Assembly: GCA_977017575.1 (NCBI GenBank)
Contig: CDRNVI010000053.1
Span: 372,001 to 436,000 of the forward strand
Source of the DNA: Paramoeba atlantica
Taxonomy: Eukaryota; Discosea
DNA length: 64,000 bases
Direction of reading: 5' to 3'
The notes below the pieces were generated by a model. It searched no databases. It was not told the origin of the DNA and worked only from the letters and a program-made list of their open reading frames with translations. Within the stretch, counting starts at the first letter, position 1. The number at the start of each line of letters is the position of its first letter. This document shows, piece after piece, positions 45,852 to 54,469 of this stretch. Made by a program: the position numbers and the translations under genes.

Positions 45852-47348
45852 ATGCTGTTTAGGAGAAGGCTCTTGCATTCAAAAAGTTGTATCTTTGATA
45901 TCTGTCTCGTGGGAGGTGGTGTAGTTGGCGCAACTTTATTCGCTGCGCTGTCAAGATATCCAGAGTTTCGTAATCTTCGCGTTTGTATGATTGATGACGG
46001 GAACAGAGAGCGCGTTCTTTCTTTTGGTGTCGAAAATTCCGAGTATACTGAACTCCGAACTGTGGCACTTTCACCTGCTTCAGAGAATGTAATAAATAAC
46101 GTTTATGGAAAGGCTAAGAGCATCCAAGATTTAGGAAGTAGTTTTAAGGACCATGTTTCACTATTAGACACTCTGCCGATTTGTCGATATTCGCATCTTA
46201 CCGTCAGAGACACCGCAAAGAAAGTCATGACTCTCCCTGGAAAAGGTTGTGTGATCGGCATAACCGCTTTACAAAACTCCTTATTTAAGGCTATGGAAGA
46301 AATTTCCCATACACCGAACGGTTTCTCTAGCATTGGAAAGAAAATACATGACCATGAAAAAGACCAAGTTCGCGAGAAACCACCAAGCTCTCAATATCAT
46401 GATCGCGCAGTTTGGATGAACGGATGTGTAACGCGAGTTGTTCTTCCGTCCGAAACCACAGGCACAGCCACAATACAGTACCGATCGAACACCGACAGAG
46501 TGCAATGCAAAATTACACCACACAAACGTGATTTTATGAGTGAACGCGAAATTCGGGCAAAATTAGTCGTCGGATGCGATGGAATTCGTTCGCTTGTAAA
46601 AACTGCATTGGGGAATACAGTGGTAATGCTTGACTACAACCAGCGAGCGTGCGTGTTTTCTGTACTGTTGGATTCTCATGCCGCTAATGCTGAAAGAAAT
46701 TCGATATGCTATCAGAATTTTTTGCCCAACGGTTCTATTGTGGGAATGCTGCCTACTGGAAACCATTCGGCAAACATTATTTACTCCACCAATACGCTAG
46801 AAGCGCGAAAACTAGAAGCCACTGATGGAGAGGCGAAGATTATTGATGTTTTAAATGCGTCACTGTGCGATCTTGCTCCGCGCGACATTCCACGCATAAC
46901 CGGATTGCAGAAAGATCAGAGTCCGAACCCGTACCACGGACAATACAAAGTTTCCTTTCCTTTGGCAATGATGAAAGTGTCAAAGCCTTACGGACCCAAT
47001 GTCCTTTTAGTTGGTGACGCGGCACGTGCAGTGCATCCACTTGCAGGGCAGGGGCTTAATCTTGGCCTGTACGATGCCGTAGCTTTTCTCAAAGGCCTCG
47101 CCGAAACAATATTCGTAGGCGGTGATCTGAGCAAAGAGGTTGGACCCCGATACACTTCAAATATTAAGTGCTCGTCTTACGTGATGGAAGCAGCTATTGA
47201 AGCGACTCGTATTGGTCTATCTAGTAATAATTTTTGGGTAAAGCACGTGCGTTCTATCGGGATGGAGATGTTTAACCATAGTCCACTGTTACAGAGGTCT
47301 GTTGTAGCTTTGGCATCTGGAAAGCACAGCAATACTACCCTTTTTTAG
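45852..47348 (+). CDS. COQ6: Ubiquinone biosynthesis monooxygenase COQ6
   Basis: 498 residues from the ATG at 45852. It is an FAD-dependent aromatic monooxygenase: dinucleotide motif DICLVGGGVVGATLFAAL (~16-33), the DG motif VVGCDGIRSLVKTAL (~237), and the second FAD motif VLLVGDAARAVHPLAGQGLN with LGLYDA (~385). The MLFRRRLLHSKSC start suits a mitochondrial presequence. COQ6 hydroxylates position C5 of the ubiquinone ring in the inner-membrane Q synthome. Length is typical (~470), allowing for a presequence and an insert around 170-210. It is the last host gene before the mobile-element island. Confidence 0.9.
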   Translation: MLFRRRLLHSKSCIFDICLVGGGVVGATLFAALSRYPEFRNLRVCMIDDGNRERVLSFGVENSEYTELRTVALSPASENVINNVYGKAKSIQDLGSSFKDHVSLLDTLPICRYSHLTVRDTAKKVMTLPGKGCVIGITALQNSLFKAMEEISHTPNGFSSIGKKIHDHEKDQVREKPPSSQYHDRAVWMNGCVTRVVLPSETTGTATIQYRSNTDRVQCKITPHKRDFMSEREIRAKLVVGCDGIRSLVKTALGNTVVMLDYNQRACVFSVLLDSHAANAERNSICYQNFLPNGSIVGMLPTGNHSANIIYSTNTLEARKLEATDGEAKIIDVLNASLCDLAPRDIPRITGLQKDQSPNPYHGQYKVSFPLAMMKVSKPYGPNVLLVGDAARAVHPLAGQGLNLGLYDAVAFLKGLAETIFVGGDLSKEVGPRYTSNIKCSSYVMEAAIEATRIGLSSNNFWVKHVRSIGMEMFNHSPLLQRSVVALASGKHSNTTLF

Positions 47349-48199
47349 CAAGTGTTCCTCTGATATTAGTAGTTCATCTATAGTATGGATACGGGACTGC
47401 GTTAGTCTCCTCAGACTACACATCCATCTGTACGATTGGTCCCAGCTAAACGTTTCATGGTAATTTTTTCAACTAGTTAGAGAAGTCATGCGCAATTGTC
47501 ATGTGCATCAGTGTGTATATGCACTATGCGTCCCCAGCATGTGCCGTATTGCAATGTCTCCCTACTTGAATGTTCGTCTATTTTGTACCTTTAGCCTCTT
47601 AAATAGGGGGTCAAATAAAAATCAAAATTCTTCAAAGCACACATACTAGCAACCAAAATAGTAGATATTCTGAAGTACATAGTAGGCACAGTATCCTGAC
47701 ATCATAGAGGGGGGGGGGCAACGCGTCTGTGGTGATTGGCAGAATATGGCAGAATTCGAAAGTGAACCACAAAAAAATTTCGGCGCCGCTGCGCGGCGCC
47801 TATGTTTTTCCCCCTTATGTGTTGTATTCGTAGCGTGTGGCGTATGGACAGAATTGGTGGTGGTGCTAAAGCTGCAAAATGACTCATCTGGTAAATATTT
47901 TACGTAAAAAATTCACTATCCTGAATTGGTTTCTTCTAATATTTACAAAAATCGTTTTTTTTTAGAATTTTAAATCCTTCTATTTCACCTTACAAACGTG
48001 TAGCATTGATAGAATATTACGTACTTGAGATCAAAAACCTTTTGATAATACTCGATATACCACGTTATCGATTGAAGGCACTCCTGTACTACCGTGGGCA
48101 CAATTTTGTTGCCAAAGATCAGACACTCGCTTTCACCTGCAAAGCAGCAAGCTTGAGTAGAATTTTGTACCGCAATGTTGCAAGAAAATGGAGAGAGTA
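47349..48199. other. Start of the mobile-element island; unresolved TE-derived DNA
   Basis: No host gene. Has a G-run at 47708-47718 and a perfect GC-rich hairpin at 47782-47800 (see below). 48006-48199 is an open basic frame (ARKWREY at its end) that stops where the element at 48200 is inserted and could be an N-terminal transposase fragment, but this is uncertain. Confidence 0.4.
47782..47800. repeat. Perfect GC-rich hairpin GGCGCCGC-TGC-GCGGCGCC
   Basis: Same eight-base stem as 5033-5051, here preceded by an A-run; in reverse orientation the two are alike over about 30 bases including the T-run. Confidence 0.7.
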
Positions 48200-49263
48200 C
48201 AGTAAACGTCACTATTCTGAGAGTCGCTAAAAATGAGAATTGGGCTGTCAACGTACAACTGGCTAAAATGAGAATGCACCTTGGAAAATGAGAATGGAGC
48301 TTCGGTCATGTGACAACGGTCAATTCAATTTTACACTCAAAGATGAGAATTGAAAAAAACGCTTTCGTTCCCTCACTGATTATTAATCAGTGATTAACTC
48401 ACTGCTTCATCTTCGCTCACTGGAGAGTATGCGAGAGATCAGTGAAAATCACTGGGGATACCGTATACTCCCCCAGTAATGGACCCCCCAGTAGCAGATA
48501 TTTCGCCATTTTTGGGCCGGCACACAGTAACAAGGATTTGTCTCGGGGGGGGGGGGGGGGGGGGTTGGAGGGGGGGTGTCTGGACGGGATGAGGGTGGTT
48601 GTGCAGTAGCGAATCGCGTGGTTTCGGGGTTGGCTGGACAGCAAATCAACGCACTCATGAACGAAAAAGGCCTTTGCCCACCCAGCAACGAAAAAGCATA
48701 CCCCACCCAGCAACAAGGATTTGGCCTTTATGGTCCAAAATCGATTCTATTACTGGGGGGGTATAGGTAGGTAGAGATAGATGGGGGTCACAGAGGATCA
48801 CTTGAGATCATTTTTATCGTTGTCCCTTCTCTTCTTCCATTCATGAAAGGCATATAAATGTCTGTGAGACCAAAAAAAGAAAAGAAAACACTGATTTAGG
48901 TGACTACGAGTAATGAAACTTTGTTTTTCTGAAAACAAAACGCTAATACACAAAAGGAAAACTGGCGCTGTTTGACTGCGCGGTGTTCTTCTGATAGAGC
49001 GGGGACTCCGCAAACCAAGGAGATAGTTGGAGATCTCTGGGGGTCGTTTTTGTGCACCCAAAGCGTCCTGTTGCTCCGCTGCTAACATTTTTCTTGCAAA
49101 ACGTTTTCTTTTTTAAAAATGAGAATTATGATTTGACCTCATAAAAAAGTGCCTGTCAACGTTCAATAGACCAATTCTGAGAATAGTGACGAAAAACGAC
49201 AAAAAAGCCGTTTTTTCTGTGTCAACGTACAACTGAGTATTCTGAGAATAGTGACGTTTACTG
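48200..49263. mobile_element. TA-flanked inverted-repeat element, 1064 bp
   Basis: Left end CAGTAAACGTCACTATTCTG, right end inverted CAGTAAACGTCACTATTCTC, bordered by TA at 48198-48199 and 49264-49265. The 16-base unit GTCAACGTACAACTGG recurs at ~48249 and ~49221, with a variant at ~49157. It holds the 48466-48763 MITE and a 20-G run. It appears to lie within a Tc1-like transposase gene whose right part resumes at 49266 (FFSDEAWMEAG). No transposase of its own. Confidence 0.78.
48466..48763. mobile_element. Nested TA-flanked MITE, 298 bp
   Basis: Ends TACTCCCCCAGTAAT and (inverted) TACCCCCCCAGTAAT, bordered by TA at 48464-48465 and 48764-48765. Contains an uninterrupted run of 20 G (48545-48564). 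Inside the element 48200-49263. Confidence 0.75.
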
Positions 49264-49265
49264 TA

Positions 49266-49848
49266 ATGGTTTATTTTTTCAGCGTCTTGTTTTTTTCCGA
49301 CGAAGCGTGGATGGAAGCGGGGGATTGGTCACGGGGTGCATGGCAAAGCGAGCAAGACCGTATTCCCATGGACTCATCATCCTAGAAAGCTCATGATATG
49401 GGATGCCATAAATCAGCAAGGAACAATTTTACGGCACCGGTGCGATTTTTCTGCGTTTTATGCTGAAAAAGCCACCCGTTTACTATCTCCTGGAAAAAGA
49501 CGAGAACGGTTTCCAAAGGAGCTAAAGTTTGGATCCCTGTACTATCGCAGACAAGTTTTGTCCAGTATTTGGCTTCCCTACAGTAATGACCACGGAAATT
49601 CAATACTGTTAGATGACGGCGCCCCAGCTCACCGAGCAAAAAGACTCAAGACTGGTTCTCGATTATGTACGCCTCTAGAGATGAAGTTCCCTATCTATCA
49701 ATATCAAAGCCCATATGGAAGAGTTTTGCCACCGTGGCCTTCTGACTCTCCGGATCTGAATCCGATTGAGGACCTGTGGTCTAACATGAAACTTTATAGA
49801 AATACGAAATGCCCAATGACCATATCCCAAATTAAAAAAGTTTGCTAA
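49266..49848 (+). pseudogene. Tc1/mariner-like transposase remnant, C-terminal part
   Basis: Two + frames. 49266-49385 gives FFSDEAWMEAGDWSRGAW, which contains the first catalytic Asp of a DDE transposase. 49336-49848 (170 aa) gives RKLMIWDAINQQG, ILLDDGAPAHRAKRLKTG (second Asp) and WPSDSPDLNPIEDLWSNMK (third acidic residue, Glu). The frame changes between the two. Both residues in the longer frame are intact. The 5' part is interrupted by the element 48200-49263. Different from the 36775 family, which has NAPCH. Confidence 0.75.
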
Positions 49849-50314
49849 GAGTAAATGAAATTTCCGGACACACTGGCACTTTGTTCAAAATTTCACTTGA
49901 GTTTTAAAAAGCGCTTGGAAGTATGCGTGGCAGTAAAAGGGAAAAAAAATCCGTATTGAGAGCCTTTCCAGGGCAAGTTTCTGTTCTTGACATCCATCTG
50001 TTCTTGACATATTGTGTGTTGAGCAATAAATTGTGCTTCATCTAAATGTTTGTAAAAAAACAGGTAAAAATGCACTTCTCAATAAATAAAAATGGGTAAA
50101 ATCGTCAAAGTAAGGAAAAAAAAAGTAAAAAGGAAAAATTTACTTGAAAATACTTGAAATTTTCGATTTTTCTAGTACTTTTTTCTGCATTTAGTCAGTT
50201 TATTTAAGTGCAAAAATATTCTTCCCGGCAAGTCCTGGACGAGAGCAGCACGAATATGCATTTGTTTTCCCCCAACTCACTCAGATCTTTTGTGCAGAAC
50301 CGTTCAGAAACCCT
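49849..50314. other. TE-island spacer, nothing recognised
   Basis: AT-rich with poly-A/T runs (49945, 50105-50190). No gene seen. Confidence 0.45.
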
Positions 50315-50623
50315 ATGATCGACTCTGTAACAACTTTGGATAGATGCAGTGTATCTACAATATTACACAAGGGCAAACTTCTCTTTAAGACTTTCTTATC
50401 TTATCTTACAGTCTCCATCGGGATCAGTAGAATTGAGTCCGTGTTGGGCCCCAACAATGGCACGAAGTTTCTTTCCCGCTTCGCTAATGAATCCATCCCG
50501 CACGTGCTCGGTGCCAAGCTACCCACCACGAAAGGAGATGAGGTCGAGTATCAACTTGGCGACACCCGCTTCGCGCAACACAAGCATGAACAAACGGTGA
50601 AAGTGAAGCATTATTTCACATAA
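50315..50623 (+). CDS. Gene or gene fragment with sharp codon-bias shift, 102 aa
   Basis: The frame starts at ATG 50315 and ends TAA at 50621-50623. Its first third is AT-rich and looks like spacer; from about 50430 codons turn strongly G/C-ending (VLGPNNGTKFLSRFANESIP, TTKGDEVEYQLGDTRFAQHK), as in an abundantly expressed gene. The boundary follows a pyrimidine-rich CTTATCTTATCTTACAG. So this could be the last exon of a spliced gene, a trans-spliced small gene, or a captured 3' piece of a highly expressed gene. I could not name the protein. Confidence 0.45.
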   Translation: MIDSVTTLDRCSVSTILHKGKLLFKTFLSYLTVSIGISRIESVLGPNNGTKFLSRFANESIPHVLGAKLPTTKGDEVEYQLGDTRFAQHKHEQTVKVKHYFT

Positions 50624-51648
50624 AAAATATTTTGTTTTTGTAAATTTTTTTATGTGCTCTAGCTGTTGCCTTATTATATTTTCCGTGCATTGAAAGTGTT
50701 TTTCTGACATTTTTTTGCATACAGCTGCACTTTTTCGCCGTGACGGTACGCTTGTTAGTGGGGAAGAAGCGTGAGATAATCGGCTGAAGTTCGCCTGAGA
50801 AATTGTGATACTTAAGCTAAAGAGAGGAGAACAGGAAGATTATGCTCTCCGTCGCTTATTTTAGCACCTCAAACGGTATTGCGAGAACGTAGTAATCGTT
50901 CTTGAACAAGTGCAAGATAGTTAAATTTTTCTTTTTTGCTAGAATAGGGCGATAATAATGTTTTGAAAAAAGTGTGAAATAATGCTTCACTTTGACCGAA
51001 CAAACATATTTGCTCATCATTGCAATTCATATTCATTGCAATGAATGCTGCAAATACACCATAAGCATCCTCGGACCCAATCTGGAAAAAAAACGATGCT
51101 AGCAGGGAGCATGTAAAACCCGTAAATGCGAGGCACTCCGCATCATTCGTAATGGGAAAAATGGACATTGGTGAAGAAAACTATTTATGAGGATGCAAGA
51201 ACATAAATCCAAGAGTGGAAGGTGAAGGCAACAATACAAAAGTAATAAAAAACAGGAGAAAGGGAAAGATTTTTACGCAAAACAATATGCCCACCGAAAG
51301 AAATTTCGCCGGAGGGGTCACCCCCGGGTAGGGGGGTGGAAAATGCGCGCCAAGACCCCGGCTACTGCTTCTGATGGTTTTTTTCGAAAAATATTTTTCT
51401 CAAAAGAAATTTCGTGCGTTATGCCCCCCCTAGACCCCCCCTAAACCCCCTCCCGTAGCCCCCCCCCCCCATAGATCCCCCATTTTTTTCAATTTTTGAC
51501 CACCGGAGCGCCTTTTACATTTTTTTTCTATTTGTATTACTGTGTTCCTTTTTATATTTTTTCTTCGATTATATTACTGTGTTCCTTTTTATACAGTATT
51601 TTCCCTGTTTTTGTTCACTTTTTTTCAATAATCGAGGGTAGAGCGGTA
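50624..51648. other. TE-island spacer with C-runs and a 38-bp duplication
   Basis: No gene seen. C-runs at 51424-51472; a tandem duplication of ATTACTGTGTTCCTTTTTAT at 51536-51594; AAAGAAATTTCG repeated at 51298 and 51400. Confidence 0.45.
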
Positions 51649-52179
51649 GTTATACAACCACCGCAATAAGTTGATTTACCTTTATCCACTTAAATGAAGA
51701 GGAAGACAGAAGAAGAAGACATGGAGGGCTCTGCAGCGCCAACCGTTAGGGCAGAGTCTCAGGTCACCGACCTTCATTGTCTTGCTACCCCCTTCCCAGG
51801 CGGCACTCGACGCCTTGCGGCCCGAGCACGGCTACCCAACCGTAGCTACCAGGACGGGCGTCCAACCCCGTTGCATCGTGTAGGCTGTATCTCAAGCCTC
51901 CTTTGCGTAAGCAGATCGCAATTTAGCGGCTGCGCTGGAGCCTGGTTCAGCTCGGAGGTTCCGGGTCGGTCCTCCAGGGGAGCGGAGCTGGGTGTGGTCC
52001 TTGAAGGCACTCCTGATCGCTTTCCCTTTGTAGTGAGGCCGCCAGGTTGCGAGTTTTGTCGATAGTGGGAATCGAACCAACAACCTGCAGGTTGTAAGGC
52101 CACCGCCTACGAACTACGCCCGCACCGCTTTCCACTTAAATACAATTCCACTTAAATACAATTGCGGTGGTTGCATAAC
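51649..52179. mobile_element. Small TA-flanked MITE carrying a SINE
   Basis: Left end GTTATACAACCACCGCAAT and right end inverted GTTATGCAACCACCGCAAT, bordered by TA at 51647-51648 and 52180-52181. Without the SINE and one target duplication the MITE is only about 85 bp. The AACCACCGC core recalls the TTCGTTAAA family at 13.7 kb. Confidence 0.75.
51696..52130 (-). mobile_element. tRNA-derived SINE, 435 bp
   Basis: Flanked by an 11-base target duplication TCCACTTAAAT at 51685-51695 and 52131-52141. Read from 52130 downward it begins with a tRNA-like head: GCGGGCGTAGTTCGTAGGCG with a box A-like part, then CTTACAACCTGCAGG, then box B GGTTCGATTCC, the exact polymerase III consensus. The unrelated body follows, ending in a CTTCTTCTTC-rich tail next to 51696. 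It needs LINE enzymes; a LINE with matching strand-invasion habits lies 2.5 kb away. One copy only in the window. Confidence 0.82.
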
Positions 52180-52239
52180 TATAAAGATACAATTTCTGTA
52201 CCCTGTTGGTACTTTTTCCTTGGCTCATCCTTTCTTTCC

Positions 52240-52283
52240 CCGGCAACGGGCATAGTCTTACTGTTTTATATGCCCGTTGCCGG
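52240..52283. repeat. Perfect 15-bp inverted repeat
   Basis: CCGGCAACGGGCATA at 52240-52254 and its exact complement at 52269-52283, loop of 14 bases. It begins the segment that leads to the LINE tail at 52.8-53.0 kb. Confidence 0.85.
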
Positions 52284-52489
52284 CCCGCACTAAGGTCGGA
52301 ACTGGCCCTCTTGTCGCTGAAGCAGGGTACGCGCCATCACCCCTTCACCACTTCCCGACTCACTCCCCTGGAGTGAGTGTGCTTCCCTCCCTCGGCTTCT
52401 CTTTCTCCCGCGCCTGCCTTTCCGTGGAGGCAATGCGTCACGGTGCCTCCCTTGAGGACTACTAGACGTGTCCTGCGCCGACGAGACTC

Positions 52490-52690
52490 TCGGCTCTCTG
52501 CACCTGTGGGTCGCCCAGCTCTCTGCACCTCGGCTCTGTCGCAGCTCTCCGCACCCGGATTGCCCCCGAAACTGTAATATGGGGATTACGCTCTCTGCAT
52601 ATATGGGGATCCGGCTCTCTGCACCTGCACAAGACAACCGAGCTCTCTGCACCTGGGACCCCAGCTCTCTACACCCGCACACCTCCGGCG
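52490..52690. repeat. Degenerate spaced repeat of GCTCTCTGCACCTG
   Basis: At least seven copies of a ~14-base motif (GGCTCTCTGCACCTG, AGCTCTCCGCACCCG, CGCTCTCTGCATATA and others) spaced 21-47 bases apart. The irregular spacing is not that of a satellite. No convincing protein in any frame. Confidence 0.7.
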
Positions 52691-52789
52691 AGGACGAAGC
52701 CTCACGTGATGCACCCGTCGTATGCGGGTAAGGATATTGTGAGAATAATCTCTGCACTACAAGTGCATGCCTAAACAAATTCGCCCCAG

Positions 52790-53009
52790 GCTGCACACTA
52801 CCGTTCCAGGCTGCACACTCGCCAAAGCGGAAGCCGGGAAACTCAAAAAATATGGGGAGATGGCAAGCGACAGAGGAACGGTCCTCTACCCGCTAGCCTT
52901 CACGGTCTTCGGAATCCCGGGGAACGCGACACTCTCCCTTTTGCGGAAGTATAGGAAGAATAGAAAAAGAAATGTCGATACCCTCACAGTAAGTTCGCTT
53001 TCTATATGA
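52790..53009 (+). pseudogene. LINE tail fragment, endonuclease C-terminus
   Basis: The frame ending at 53009 contains GKLKKYGEMASDRGTVLYPL and AFTVFGIPGNATLSLLRKYR, closely matching GKVHGDMAASRNVSFFPL and AFTVFGVAGKETMLFLKRLA at the end of the LINE at 54.5-56.0 kb. A 5'-truncated second copy of the same family. Confidence 0.72.
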
Positions 53010-53495
53010 TGTCAATTTAAACAAGCATATATTCGACATGAAATGAAAACAGTTATTAACACTGATTAGAGAAAAAAATGTATAAACGATTGTATAGGTA
53101 TGGGGCTCCATTATTCCATTGTTAAAAATAAGGAAGGCCGAATTAAAGTTTCCTCCTTTTGTAAAATTCTGTAGTGCAACTTGAGAAATTAAAATTGCTT
53201 TTTAAACTTTTGCAGACCCTGTGGTGCAATACTTGTCGGTCATATCACATTGCCTAGTGCGCTACTGAATCGTATCAGGACATTCATGTGACCAAGATTT
53301 TATGGACATTCATCGAGTTGATAATTTTTTTGGATTCCCTTTGACTAAGATTTTATAAATGCTATGTTGAACAGTATTGTTCGAAAGTTTGTTATTCAGG
53401 CTGCCCCCCCCCCTCACGTATCTCGCTAAATGATATAAACTCGCAGGATACGATTCCTTTTTATTCACATTTTTTTGAGTCTGTCAAAGGCTCGC

Positions 53496-53689
53496 AATCC
53501 AGGCTAAAGTGGACGAGGGAGATACTAAAGGCACCTTTACAAAACCACCTCGAAACTGGAACGGTATCACCCGTTAAAGATCCTTTTGTCAGTTCAGAAT
53601 GCTCTACAAACCGGAAGATACCGTTTCAATTTCGAGACGGTTTTGCAAAGGTCCCTTTAGTATCTCCCTCGTACACTTTAGCCTGGATT
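53496..53689. mobile_element. Foldback MITE with ~73-bp arms, 194 bp
   Basis: Left arm from AATCCAGGCTAAAGTGGACG and right arm ending CACTTTAGCCTGGATT are inverted for about 73 bases with some eight mismatches, separated by ~48 bases. No TA duplication seen, unlike the other elements here. No coding capacity. Confidence 0.82.
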
Positions 53690-53787
53690 AAATAGCCATC
53701 GGAACATGCTCCCTAGGGCTCTTTACAACTTCCCACGCGAGGAAGTCGTCGTCGCCGAGTCAAAAAGGCAGAGGGCGGAGCTTTCTG

Positions 53788-54460
53788 AGAGCTCTCGCAG
53801 ATTTGTATGTCTTTGGCGTATTAGGAACGCTCGGCTTGAAAGATTTAATCCGATGAGAAAAAACATGTTTTTTTCCTTGTGAAAATATGGCAATTTTTCA
53901 TTTTTGCCCCATTTTACGCCCGAAAAGCGAGTTCGCTCAAGGAATTCTCATGGTGTTTCGAACGCCCGTTCTTATGCTTTGCCAGGGAAGATTAAAGTAC
54001 ACTAAAGATTACTTCTTGTGGCCGACTTCGAGAAAAAACAGTCTTATTCCCGGACTTATCAAAGTGTTTGGGTCCACTAGGGAACTGTGAAACTCTGGGT
54101 GGAACGATTCATGTTTTTTACGATAAACTTCAGACAAAAGATAAAGATAAGTTTGATAATAAGTTACAAAACTTCAGAAAACGTTGTAGAATCATCGTAG
54201 AAAAGAAGGGTGCATATTGTGGATGCAACATGGGTTTCAAAATAATTTTTCCTAAAAATATCTGAGATTTTTTATTATTTCTTTAAGTGACAATTTGCTT
54301 TTTTGGCCTATTCGGTATTTGGAGTTCTAATTTGATATGTCAAAAGCTACCAGTGCAAAGACATACAACTCTGCGAGAGCTCTCGAATGCGGTATTATTT
54401 TCCGAAATTGAAAAGTTTTTGCAAATTTTAGACCCCCCCAGATGGAAGTTTTCACCCCTG
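53788..54460 (+). mobile_element. Tc1-like element, 5' end lost and internally deleted
   Basis: Right end matches the inverted end CAGGGGTGAAAACTTCCATC and borders TA at 54461-54462. The left side starts within the arm at GAGCTCTCGCAGATTTG, so the first ~90 bases are lost. Inside, a transposase start-like frame and the end segment RKRCRIIVEKKG remain; the latter matches PRRFDIVVEKKG in the 36775 element. Same family as 56107-56636. Confidence 0.75.
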
Positions 54461-54469
54461 TATATATGT

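Noticed and set aside
50349-50600. Alternative 83-residue frame over the 50.3-50.6 kb gene
   Set aside because: Third-position G/C bias lies in the other frame (50315-50623), which therefore looks like the real one.
51694-52065. 123-residue frame inside the SINE
   Set aside because: It lies wholly within the SINE body and tRNA-like head and has no protein-like features.
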